Assembly (NCBI GenBank): GCA_016707285.1
Contig: JADJIA010000005.1
Span: forward strand, 124,001-188,000
Length of the DNA stretch: 64,000 nt
Direction: 5' to 3'
Source: Ignavibacteriales bacterium
GTDB lineage: Bacteria > Bacteroidota > Ignavibacteria > Ignavibacteriales > Ignavibacteriaceae
Positions 1 to 8,104 of this stretch are shown in pieces (positions within the stretch are counted from its first letter, which is position 1; each line of letters opens with the position of its first letter). Under the pieces are notes generated by a model that saw nothing but the letters and a program-made list of their open reading frames with translations, was not told the DNA's origin and searched no databases. The translations under genes were made by a program, and so were the position numbers.

Positions 1-1
1 A

Positions 2-124
2 ATTATGCGTGGTGAAGAGCTTCCACCTGTTCCTAAAAACGGGGGCAAGGATGAAATGCCGGAACATGTAAAAGAATTGTTGAAAAAAAGAGAACCTGTC
101 TCCAACTCTTCGAATGAACAATAG
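2..124 (+). CDS. C-terminal end of an unidentified protein (partial)
   Basis: An open frame enters from the left edge and stops with TAG at 122-124. About 40 residues are visible, charged and proline-containing (for example LPPVPKNGGKDEMPEHVKELLKKREP is cut short here to key parts: PPVP, PEHVKELL). No domain can be recognised from this tail. Its last 11 bases overlap the start of the next gene, so the two are probably co-transcribed and perhaps translationally coupled. Function unknown. Confidence 0.6.
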   Translation: MMRGEELPPVPKNGGKDEMPEHVKELLKKREPVSNSSNEQ

Positions 125-782
125 GCAATATTCACAGATAGACTACAAATTTGAGATTTATCGTAAGATGATCCATATTTGTAGTCTATCTATTCCAATA
201 ATCTACTACTTTATCCCCAAATCTGTGGGACTTCTTATCCTTGCCGGTGTATTAGTGGTCTCTCTAATCGTTGATATTGGCAGATTTGTAAGTCCGGCAT
301 TTGGAAAGCTAATTTACCGGTTCCTGGGTTCAATATTCAGAGAACACGAACTTGACTCTTCAAAAAAACAGCTTTCAGGTGCCACCTGGCTACTCGGGGC
401 TGCTATCCTCTGTATCATAATATTCCCCAAAGGAATTGCTATGATCTCCCTCTTTTTCCTTATTATCGGAGATACTGTAGCTGCACTGATTGGGCGTAAA
501 TGGGGAAAAACTCCATTTTTAAAAAAGAGTCTCGAAGGTACAGGAGCTTTTTTTGTAAGTACGATCTTCATTGCTCTTCTCACACCAAAGTTTACTGACA
601 CCGGTCTTGAAACCGGATTAATCATCTTCACCGGGTTTGTAGCAGCCATAGCTGAAAATTATGCATCAGGCTGGCTTGATGATAACATTGCTATTCCACT
701 CTCGTCAGGGACTGTGCTTTGGCTTCTCTATCTGTGGTTCTTTCCAAATCTCGATTTGGTTTTCAAGAATGTTCCGCAGTAG
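114..782 (+). CDS. SEC59/dolichol-kinase-like membrane CTP-transferase (phosphatidate cytidylyltransferase-like)
   Basis: A 222-residue, highly hydrophobic protein with about six predicted membrane segments. The N-terminal RKMIH motif (residues 18-22) and the later stretch GDTVAALIGRKWGKTP followed by KSLEGT are the typical signatures of the dolichol kinase / diacylglycerol kinase (CTP) / VTE5 family. Members transfer phosphate or a cytidylyl group between CTP and a lipid alcohol or phosphate at the membrane. Small bacterial homologues are often annotated as phosphatidate cytidylyltransferase, but the true lipid substrate cannot be read from sequence. The ATG overlaps the upstream stop by 11 bases and the next gene starts inside its 3' end, suggesting an operon. 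Confidence 0.75.
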   Translation: MNNRQYSQIDYKFEIYRKMIHICSLSIPIIYYFIPKSVGLLILAGVLVVSLIVDIGRFVSPAFGKLIYRFLGSIFREHELDSSKKQLSGATWLLGAAILCIIIFPKGIAMISLFFLIIGDTVAALIGRKWGKTPFLKKSLEGTGAFFVSTIFIALLTPKFTDTGLETGLIIFTGFVAAIAENYASGWLDDNIAIPLSSGTVLWLLYLWFFPNLDLVFKNVPQ

Positions 783-1773
783 TAAATTCCCGTTTATTCT
801 TCTCCTTCTTTTTTCCCCTCTACTTACCACATGTACAGAAAACAAATCTGATTCGATAGGTTCCGCAACCGAGCTTGATGTAATTCTCGATCCTGCAATA
901 ACCTCGGTTACAACTGATCAGGTAGAATCATCGATCCTTCAATTCAGAATTCAGGGGGTCAAAGAACCTTTTTTTGAACGGGTTTCGATCCAGGGGTCGG
1001 TTTCAGGGAAAATTCCTCGAAGCAAAAATCTTTTGTTAATTCTGGAATCAGGATCAATACTTTTTAACTCCACATTCTTTAGTTTATTTGACCCTCAATT
1101 TCTTCAAACTTTTACTTCCTCAAGTAACTCCGTTACACTTGTAAAAAACGACCTGTTTTACAGTGGACAAAAAGTTTTCATAATTTTGACAAGCCAAAAC
1201 ACACCTGACACAAAAAAATATCTTAATACACTTTCTCAACTTACCCAAAAGATTGTGGAGTCATCATTGAGGTCGATTAGCGAGGAGCCGGTAGAGAATT
1301 ATAATGAGGAACTGTCACAAACTGTGTTTGACAGTTTGGGCATTTCGGTTCAAATACCTTCGGGATTTGAATTAACTCCATCAAGGCAATCCAGCCACGC
1401 TTTTTGGATGAGAAGGGGAGTTGGTACAAAAACAGAAGAATGGATTGTTATTACCCCAACAGACAATCCGGCATTACCAACGGATAAAGAGATCGAATTT
1501 AAGCCAATCCGTAACGATTTGTTATCGCAATTGATACAATTTTCTGATGGTTCCATAATGAAAACAAATTCTGCTAAAATGATTGACAGATCAGGACTAC
1601 GATTCAGGGGGGAGTGGGTTACGGAGCCATACCCGATGGCAGGAATTTACTCAACAAAAATATTTAATAGCAAAAACAAAATGTATTATGTTGAGGCGGG
1701 GATTTACTCACCGGGCAGACCCAGGTTATTGAATCTGCTCCGGCTCGAAAAATCATTAAATTTTAATAGATAA
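769..1773 (+). CDS. DUF4837-like lipoprotein
   Basis: The ATG at 769, inside the end of the preceding gene, begins a hydrophobic leader followed by LLTTCTEN, a plausible though non-ideal lipobox with Cys near residue 21. An in-frame upstream start would give a 370-residue product but would place the leader internally, so the 334-residue form is preferred. The body shows the layout of DUF4837: a first half with a strand of type RSKNLLLILESG, then a region starting LGISVQIPSGFEL, an aromatic stretch with FWMRRG, and a final part around RFRGEWVTEP and YYVEAGIYSPGRP. This Bacteroidota family has no known function; it is presumably anchored in an envelope membrane facing the periplasm. Confidence 0.62.
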   Translation: MFRSSKFPFILLLLFSPLLTTCTENKSDSIGSATELDVILDPAITSVTTDQVESSILQFRIQGVKEPFFERVSIQGSVSGKIPRSKNLLLILESGSILFNSTFFSLFDPQFLQTFTSSSNSVTLVKNDLFYSGQKVFIILTSQNTPDTKKYLNTLSQLTQKIVESSLRSISEEPVENYNEELSQTVFDSLGISVQIPSGFELTPSRQSSHAFWMRRGVGTKTEEWIVITPTDNPALPTDKEIEFKPIRNDLLSQLIQFSDGSIMKTNSAKMIDRSGLRFRGEWVTEPYPMAGIYSTKIFNSKNKMYYVEAGIYSPGRPRLLNLLRLEKSLNFNR

Positions 1774-1795
1774 TACGATGATTCTTAATCGATAA

Positions 1796-4576
1796 TTAAG
1801 AATTCATTTTTCCTTTTCTGAATATCTTCAACAGCTCTGCAAATACCAAAACTGATGACGAGGTTATTGCTGCAGTGATAATCTCACCCTGTGTTATAGG
1901 TGATAAATGGAACGCCACTCTCAGAGGTTCAATTGCAAATATTATTGCGATAATTCCCAATGATGCAATAATGCTCATAATTAGTGTTAGATTGCTAAAA
2001 AACGGGATTCCAAAAACTGATCTTGTGAGGGATCTGCAGTTAAATCCGTTAAAAAATCGTGCAGCCAGCAGGGTAATAAAGAAGACAGTTGAAGCTTCTC
2101 TCTCGATAGCTTCAGGAGTTGCTCCTGCAATATGTCCATACTCCATTGAATAAACATAAGCTGCGGTTGTGATAATTGATATCCACAAACTTAAAATACC
2201 GGTGGTTATCAGGGAAGGTCTGTTTAATATACCTTCTTTTGTGTTTCTCGGTTTCCTGTCCATGATACCCGGCTCAGGAGGCTCAACACCCAGTGCAATT
2301 GCCACAAGCCCATCCATGATAAAGTTTATAAAAAGTATCTGAACAGCATTGATCGGAAGCGAGTCGTATCCGAGGAAGAATACAAAAAGTATTCCAAACA
2401 CAGTTCCCATGTTACCACTCAAGAGGTAAACCAGATATTTCCTGATATTTTCGAAGATACTTCTTCCTTCTTCAATAGCAGCTACAATAGATGAAAAATT
2501 ATCATCAGTCAGGATCATATCGGCAGCTTCTTTACTCACATCGGTTCCTGTGATACCCATAGCAACGCCAATATTTGCCTTTTTAAGCGATGGAGCATCA
2601 TTCACACCATCTCCGGTCATTGCAACGATATTCCCTTTTTTCATAAGCACATCCACAATTTTTAATTTGTGGGCGGGGGAGATTCGAGCATAAACATCGG
2701 TGTTTTCCACGCTGTCAAAAAATTCTTCATCACTAAGTTTATCCAGCTCCTGACCTGAAAGGGCACCACCATGTTTAAGGATACCAAGTTCCTTCGCAAC
2801 AGCAACTGCAGTATCTTTATGGTCGCCTGTGATCATAATAGGTCTTATTCCGGCGGTGTCGCATATCTTAATTGCATCTTTCACTTCTTCCCGTGGGGGA
2901 TCAAACATGCCAACCAGACCGTAGAATATAAGATCTTTCTCAATAATTTTCATGAGGTCAATACGGATATTTTCTTTCTCATTTGCTTCAGAGGCAATTA
3001 TTTTGAAAGAATCGATATCCATCTGCATTCTCTTTCCACAAATAGTGAGAACTCTTAAAGCGTCTGAAGCGAAGGCAGCATAATATTTGTTAATTTCTTT
3101 TACATCCTCATCAGTAATCTCTCTGATACCGGACGAAGTGTAAATAAATTTACAAGCATCGAGCAACATCTCAAGTGCACCCTTTGAAGAAACTATCAGT
3201 TCGTTACCCATTTTGTTGACTGTTGTCATCTTTTTGGTATCGGATGAGAAAGGAATTTCATAAAGTCGGGGATTCTCTTTTTTTAACCCGGCATTGTTTA
3301 TTCCCGCTTTTTCAGAAACCACCACGATAGCTCCCTCTGTTGGATCACCAAGAATGGTCCATTCACCATCTTCTTTTACGAGTTTTGTATCGTTGCAGAG
3401 GCTACCACTTATTAACAGTTGTTTCAACTGATCAGGCATATCTTTGATTTCAGTTTCACCGGAAAAGATTTTTCCTTCAGGAGTGTATCCGTTTCCGGTT
3501 ACCGAATAGACGGTGTCTCCGGCATACATTTTCTTTATCGTCATGGCATCTTGTGTAAGTGTGCCTGTTTTATCGGAGCAGATGATATTGGTTGCGCCAA
3601 GTGTCTCCACTGCGGGAAGTTTTCTTACGAGAGCTTTTCTTTTCACCATTCTTCTCACTCCGAGGGCAAGGGAGATGGTAACTACAGCAGGCAGAGCTTC
3701 AGGTATCACTGCAACTGCCAGAGCAACACCCCAAATAAATATGTCCATAACTCTCTCGGTGGTCAGTTCTCCGGCGGAGAATATTTGAACCAACTGGAAA
3801 ATTGACATAATAATTGCGAGCGAAATTGCAAAAATTCCAAGTTTTTTCCCGAGCTGATCGAGGTTTACCTGAATTGGAGTTCTCTCATCTTCGGTGTTTT
3901 GCAACATGGTGGCTATTTTACCAAATTCAGTTTCCATTCCGGTGGAAACAACTACGGCGGTTCCTCTGCCGAATGATATTGCAGTTCCGGCAAAAATAAT
4001 ATTATGGCGATCGCCGAGAGGGGTATTTTCACCTTCCACAACTTCGGTGTTTTTTTCAACCGGTACAGATTCTCCGGTAAGAGCGGCTTCTTCAACTTTA
4101 AGGTTTGCTGACTTTAAGATTCTTGCATCCGCAGGAACTTTAGCACCCATCGCAATTTTTATTATATCACCCGGCACTAATTCCCGCGAAGGAATTTCCT
4201 GTTCTTTTCCATCCCTTAATACAATTGCGAGGGGAGCTGCCATCTTTTTTAGTGATGCCAATGCCTTGCCGGCTCTAAACTCCTGGATGAAACCAAGAAT
4301 CCCGGCAAAGAGAACGATGGTCATAATTGATATCGCTTCAGGAAGTTTCCCCAATACCAGAGAAACCATCGCTGCAGCAAAAAGTATAACAATTAATAAA
4401 CTTTTAAATTGAGAAAGAAAAAGTATAAACGGGGATATGCCTGCTTTTTCTTCTATTTCGTTATAACCATATTTGGCGCGACGCTCAGTCACTTCTGAGT
4501 CTGTTAACCCGGTTTGACTGGTGTTTAATTTTCTAAGAGTTTCGTCAATTTTGAAGGCATGCCATTGATTATTCAT
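1796..4576 (-). CDS. Calcium-type P-type ATPase (P2A/P2B group)
   Basis: A 926-residue cation pump with a cation-ATPase N-terminal domain (1-75), actuator motif TGES (167-170), phosphorylation motif DKTGTLT with Asp335, hinge motif TGDGVND and about ten membrane segments. The M4 motif is PEALP (292-296) and the M6 region is NFIMDGLVAIALG. These indicate Ca2+ export driven by ATP hydrolysis, as in bacterial LMCA1 and eukaryotic SERCA/PMCA. In M5 the sequence is GNMGT, where SERCA has SNVGE: the site-I glutamate is replaced by Thr while the site-II Glu/Asn/Asp residues remain, predicting one Ca2+ per cycle. The gene stands alone, converging with the DUF4837-like gene. Mn2+ transport is an alternative. 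Confidence 0.88.
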   Translation of the reverse strand: MNNQWHAFKIDETLRKLNTSQTGLTDSEVTERRAKYGYNEIEEKAGISPFILFLSQFKSLLIVILFAAAMVSLVLGKLPEAISIMTIVLFAGILGFIQEFRAGKALASLKKMAAPLAIVLRDGKEQEIPSRELVPGDIIKIAMGAKVPADARILKSANLKVEEAALTGESVPVEKNTEVVEGENTPLGDRHNIIFAGTAISFGRGTAVVVSTGMETEFGKIATMLQNTEDERTPIQVNLDQLGKKLGIFAISLAIIMSIFQLVQIFSAGELTTERVMDIFIWGVALAVAVIPEALPAVVTISLALGVRRMVKRKALVRKLPAVETLGATNIICSDKTGTLTQDAMTIKKMYAGDTVYSVTGNGYTPEGKIFSGETEIKDMPDQLKQLLISGSLCNDTKLVKEDGEWTILGDPTEGAIVVVSEKAGINNAGLKKENPRLYEIPFSSDTKKMTTVNKMGNELIVSSKGALEMLLDACKFIYTSSGIREITDEDVKEINKYYAAFASDALRVLTICGKRMQMDIDSFKIIASEANEKENIRIDLMKIIEKDLIFYGLVGMFDPPREEVKDAIKICDTAGIRPIMITGDHKDTAVAVAKELGILKHGGALSGQELDKLSDEEFFDSVENTDVYARISPAHKLKIVDVLMKKGNIVAMTGDGVNDAPSLKKANIGVAMGITGTDVSKEAADMILTDDNFSSIVAAIEEGRSIFENIRKYLVYLLSGNMGTVFGILFVFFLGYDSLPINAVQILFINFIMDGLVAIALGVEPPEPGIMDRKPRNTKEGILNRPSLITTGILSLWISIITTAAYVYSMEYGHIAGATPEAIEREASTVFFITLLAARFFNGFNCRSLTRSVFGIPFFSNLTLIMSIIASLGIIAIIFAIEPLRVAFHLSPITQGEIITAAITSSSVLVFAELLKIFRKGKMNS

Positions 4577-4733
4577 AGTTTTGATTGCCTGATTATTATA
4601 AATGGGAAAATTCGAATCTTCAATATAAATTCATTTTATTTAATAACGGTTATAACACCAATGTAAGCGTAAAATTTATCACATATCTCTCTTTTTGCAC
4701 AGAATTTAAGCTAAAAAAATCGGATATTTTAAG

Positions 4734-5339
4734 ATGAAAATTCTAAAATTAATTCTCAAATTGCAAGTATCCATATTGTTGCTTTTGCTTTTAACGGTTT
4801 CGGGCTGCAAGAGTGATTTTGAATTGAATGAAAATCTTAAGGGATTTTCGTTTACCCTCTCGGATCAGGATGGCAAAACCGTAAAATTTCCTGCAGATCA
4901 AAAAGATAAGATAATTGTTGTCGGTTTTATTTTCACACACTGTCCTGATATATGTCCATTAACAGTAAATAATATGCAATTGGTTCAAAATGCTCTTAAA
5001 ACAGACGGAATGGATGATGTGGAGTTTATTGCCATCTCATTTGACCCTGAACGGGATACAGTTGCACTTTTGAAAAAATTTGCCGCCTTGCGGGAAATTG
5101 ACGAGAGGAATTTTAAATTCTTGACAGGAACGAGAAAAGAGATCGATTCGTTGATGAGTGTTATGCGAATTGTTGCAGTAACTGGTGACACAACCATGAT
5201 TGATGGTTCACCATCTTATTTTTACACTCACACAGACAGAATCTCCATAATCGATCGAAGAGGTTTCCTCAGGAAAGAATATCCGGGAAGCAAAGCAAAC
5301 ATAGAAGAAATTGTTAATGACATTAAAAAGTTGAGATAA
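4734..5339 (+). CDS. SCO1/SenC/PrrC family copper-binding lipoprotein
   Basis: A 201-residue thioredoxin-fold protein with a lipoprotein leader ending TVSGC (lipid Cys25). The copper motif is CPDIC (Cys70 and Cys74) within FTHCPDICPLT, and the third ligand is His166 in FYTHTDRISIID. SCO proteins deliver copper to, or reduce thiols in, the CuA site of cytochrome c oxidase on the periplasmic side of the membrane. The next gene, two bases downstream, encodes a PCuAC chaperone, so the pair forms a compact copper-delivery operon for respiratory oxidase assembly. No oxidase subunit gene is in this window. Confidence 0.9.
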   Translation: MKILKLILKLQVSILLLLLLTVSGCKSDFELNENLKGFSFTLSDQDGKTVKFPADQKDKIIVVGFIFTHCPDICPLTVNNMQLVQNALKTDGMDDVEFIAISFDPERDTVALLKKFAALREIDERNFKFLTGTRKEIDSLMSVMRIVAVTGDTTMIDGSPSYFYTHTDRISIIDRRGFLRKEYPGSKANIEEIVNDIKKLR

Positions 5340-5341
5340 AC

Positions 5342-5782
5342 ATGTTAAATCTTATAATTGGATTCCTTTTATTAACGACTGTAGCCCCGAAAGTGGAAGT
5401 CTTAAACAATTGGATGAGGCCCTCTTCAAAAGACATGAACACCGCTGTATATGCAAAAATCAAGAACAACTCCGACAAAGCCGATACCCTTTATTCAGTT
5501 TCGAGCACTCTTGCAAAAGTTACTGAAATACACGAAACATATGATAAAGGCGGTAGTATGGGTATGAGGAAAGTGGATTTTATTGTAATTCCTGCCAAAA
5601 AGACTTTTGAGTTAAAACCCGGCAGCCACCATATAATGCTCATAAAACTTAATCAGGACATCCAAAAAGGGAAAAAATACACAGTCACATATAAATTTAG
5701 AAGAGCGGGTGAAATCAAAGTTGAGGCAATTGCTTCAGAAAAGGCAGTCGAAAATTCATCCAAAATGCACAACAAAAAATAA
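5342..5782 (+). CDS. PCuAC-type periplasmic copper chaperone
   Basis: A 146-residue exported protein with a short hydrophobic N-terminus. It carries the family copper(I) motif H(M)x10Mx21HxM exactly: His64, Met75, His97 and Met99, with the extra Met73 and His96 alongside. PCuAC proteins bind Cu(I) in the periplasm and pass it to the CuA site of cytochrome oxidase, often with SCO1, which is the gene immediately upstream. The start lies two bases after the SCO1 stop, so co-transcription is expected. The tail after about residue 130 is short and lysine-rich, without an obvious role. Confidence 0.88.
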   Translation: MLNLIIGFLLLTTVAPKVEVLNNWMRPSSKDMNTAVYAKIKNNSDKADTLYSVSSTLAKVTEIHETYDKGGSMGMRKVDFIVIPAKKTFELKPGSHHIMLIKLNQDIQKGKKYTVTYKFRRAGEIKVEAIASEKAVENSSKMHNKK

Positions 5783-5788
5783 CATCGG

Positions 5789-5861
5789 GGGGATATAGCT
5801 CAGTTGGTAGAGCGTTTCGTTCGCAATGAAAAGGCCCGGGGTTCGAATCCCCGTATCTCCA
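5789..5861 (+). tRNA. tRNA-Ala (anticodon CGC)
   Basis: A complete cloverleaf can be drawn by hand. The acceptor stem pairs GGGGATA (5789-5795) with TATCTCC (5854-5860) and contains a G3:U70 wobble, the alanine identity element. The D arm is 5798-5813, the anticodon stem is 5815-5819 with 5827-5831, and loop 5820-5826 reads TTCGCAA, giving anticodon CGC at 5822-5824 (codon GCG). The T arm is 5837-5853 with the TTCGAAT loop. The discriminator is A5861 and CCA is not encoded (CAT follows). Confidence 0.95.
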
Positions 5862-5888
5862 CATAAGTCAATAGTATTAAATAAATTA

Positions 5889-5926
5889 TCGGGTTGTTTG
5901 CCTGTTAATTTGACAAAACAACCCGA
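5889..5926. terminator. Hairpin between the tRNA and a convergent gene
   Basis: The inverted repeat TCGGGTTGTTT (5889-5899) pairs with AAACAACCCGA (5916-5926) around a roughly 16-base loop. It lies between the plus-strand tRNA and the end of the minus-strand gene, where a two-way terminator is expected. There is no clean T tract on either side, so intrinsic termination is uncertain. Confidence 0.5.
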
Positions 5927-5941
5927 CTAAAACATTGATTT

Positions 5942-7348
5942 TTATTTGATACTTATCCTTTGTCCATAAATACCGTTCTCATCTTTTCTTGAGTCAGCCC
6001 AAATTGCAATAACTGATCCATCTGTGCCCCTTGACATGGAGAGGTCACTTTTTTGTGAATTTACTGATGAAACCATAAAAGTTGCATCTTTTTTCTTCAT
6101 CTTGCCATTTCCGGGTATAACCATTGCTTTAACAGTACCATTCAAACCCGTCGTATTCTCTTCAATATATCCGATTACAACTTCTTTTGCGAGTGAAAGC
6201 ATTTTATAACCATTAACCTTTATTGAAGAAACAGGGATCAGTTCCAATCCTTCATCACCCCACATTCTTTTCCCTTTTGAATTAAATTTTTGAGAATATA
6301 AGCCACTTTCCCCCTGACCCGAAGTTGTCATTCGCCAGGTCACCACCACTTCATTTGATTCAGACAGTACAGAAGCCACCGGATTAAACTTATTTAAATT
6401 GTTCTGTATGGCAACTTCGGATCCATTTTTAGGAAACGCAATGTCACCTTTAGAATTGATTCTTTGAACCCAGGCACTCTGAATATTCGTGGAATTCCGG
6501 TCATCATGCCATGCCAAGAGGGCTCCATCTTTTCCATCGCTCTCAAAAAACGGTGGAGTGTATATCATTACATTTCCGATATCCTGAATCCATTTTCCAC
6601 CTGAACCCCAGGTTATTTCACCTTTGGTATTAAATTTTTGTGCAGCAATTTTCACTTTTTGAGCAGGAAATTTTCCCGTTGTCACTGTATGCAATAGAAT
6701 CACAGTGCCTTTATCAGACGGTACCAATTTTGGGTGAATGAACCCTTCACCGTTGGTAGAACCATATTGAATTGGTGTTTTTCCCCACATATTTGTACCT
6801 TCAACTGATATCTTTTGTAATCCAATTTTGTCGGGCTCTCCGGATATTATCCATGCAATCACATAATTGCCATCCTTTGTGACGGCAATGGATGGGTTTA
6901 CTGCGGTGCCTTTACCATCAGATACCATAATACCATCATTACCCCAGAGAAATTTTCCCTTCGGAGAAATTTTATAAGCCACTACATTTTGTGAACCCGC
7001 TCTTACATCAGTAAATGCAACAATTGCATTATTCGTTTTGTCACATTCAAGAGCATAGTCAGCCAGAAATGAATTTTGAGGTTTGTCAGAAACAAGTATG
7101 CCGTTGTTTCCCCATTCTCGAACTCCTTTGGCGCTCATTTTTTGCATATATAAATAATATGAACCACCTCTGGTGTCGAACCAGGAAACATAACTTGATC
7201 CATCTTTGCATTTCACGGCTTTTGGCATGATTTGTGAACCGGTGGTATCAGCAACAATAGTATTTTGTGCCGGATCATTATTCCATTGTGCAAATGAAAA
7301 CGAAGAAAACATAATTACTAAAATTGTGATCGAAAGGATATTTCGCAT
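5942..7348 (-). CDS. Exported protein with tandem W/D-rich repeats, function unknown
   Basis: A 468-residue protein with a signal peptide (MRNILSITILVIMFSSFSFAQ). The mature part is built from repeats of about 50-60 residues in which a strand ending in W plus D.R (SWFDTRGG, AFTDVRAGS, AWHDDRNS, AIWADSRKD) alternates with segments of type KMSAKGVREWG or KISPKGKFLWG. This is the pattern of a beta-propeller or similar all-beta repeat fold. Unlike other secreted proteins in this window it has no C-terminal T9SS sorting domain, ending YGQRISIK. It is likely periplasmic or outer-membrane associated. It stands alone and converges on the tRNA operon. Confidence 0.6.
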   Translation of the reverse strand: MRNILSITILVIMFSSFSFAQWNNDPAQNTIVADTTGSQIMPKAVKCKDGSSYVSWFDTRGGSYYLYMQKMSAKGVREWGNNGILVSDKPQNSFLADYALECDKTNNAIVAFTDVRAGSQNVVAYKISPKGKFLWGNDGIMVSDGKGTAVNPSIAVTKDGNYVIAWIISGEPDKIGLQKISVEGTNMWGKTPIQYGSTNGEGFIHPKLVPSDKGTVILLHTVTTGKFPAQKVKIAAQKFNTKGEITWGSGGKWIQDIGNVMIYTPPFFESDGKDGALLAWHDDRNSTNIQSAWVQRINSKGDIAFPKNGSEVAIQNNLNKFNPVASVLSESNEVVVTWRMTTSGQGESGLYSQKFNSKGKRMWGDEGLELIPVSSIKVNGYKMLSLAKEVVIGYIEENTTGLNGTVKAMVIPGNGKMKKKDATFMVSSVNSQKSDLSMSRGTDGSVIAIWADSRKDENGIYGQRISIK

Positions 7349-7495
7349 TTTTACTCCGGGGGATTAATATATTCAGAAGGATTTAAAATGTATTAAAAAA
7401 GACATAATTATTCGACGAAAATAGTTAATTTTCAGAAAAGAGGAATAATTACGAATGGGTATGTTTAGCTACCCGATAGACAGGACAAGCAAAAT

Positions 7496-7852
7496 TTACC
7501 TTGCACCATTGTTTTTTACTTTTCCGTTCAAGTCCAGGATGTTCTCTTCGACATTTGAGAGTCTTTGCTGGAATGCCCGGTACTCTTTCATTAAGAGTGC
7601 AAATTCTCTTCTCATCTTCTTAATTTCGTGTGTCACAGAACTCCCTGTGATAAGCCACTCTATATCACACCCCAAGCTCCTAAGTCTGTCTTGCATCAGA
7701 TTTCCGGGGATACATTTTCCCGTTGTGTATTGTGACAGTGTGCTTGGAGACACTCCCATGGCTTCCGCCAGTGATTTTATGCTCCCGTACTTCGTGTGAG
7801 CAAAATATCTTAACCGACCCGCTGTTGTATCTTTACCATTAATTTCCGACAT
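7496..7852 (-). CDS. Small XRE-type helix-turn-helix regulator with coiled-coil tail
   Basis: A 118-residue protein. Residues 12-60 form an HTH of the XRE/Cro class: SIKSLAEAMGVSPSTLSQYTTG fits helices 2 and 3, followed by RLRSLGCDIEWLITG, typical of phage-repressor-like DNA-binding domains. The remainder (70-110) has heptad-like spacing of hydrophobic residues and looks like a coiled coil for dimerisation. There is no sensor or peptidase domain. It is divergent from the FG-GAP gene across a 252-base AT-rich gap and could control that gene or itself; no operator was identified. Confidence 0.75.
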   Translation of the reverse strand: MSEINGKDTTAGRLRYFAHTKYGSIKSLAEAMGVSPSTLSQYTTGKCIPGNLMQDRLRSLGCDIEWLITGSSVTHEIKKMRREFALLMKEYRAFQQRLSNVEENILDLNGKVKNNGAR

Positions 7853-8104
7853 ACTCCGCCTCTTTTTTTTGTTTTCACCGCTAAATTGTTACTTATATCT
7901 GCTGTCGCGCTTTTTATTACTATTATAATCAAAATTTACAAAAAATATTTTTAATATCAATGTGATATATTACGGATAAGGAAAAATTATTTTCCGGATT
8001 AAAGTGGTTGGGGCTCACAACTATCCTCTCACCGACCAACTATCTAATCGAAGAAAACAAAACCGGAATTTTTACCGGATTACAATCATTAATGATGAAT
8101 TGTT

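Noticed and set aside
3894..4412. 172-codon open frame opposite the P-type ATPase
   Set aside because: It is antisense to conserved catalytic sequence and has no recognisable motif; a shadow of the real gene.
7496..7852. Prophage remnant marked by an XRE repressor
   Set aside because: No integrase, structural or other phage gene surrounds it.
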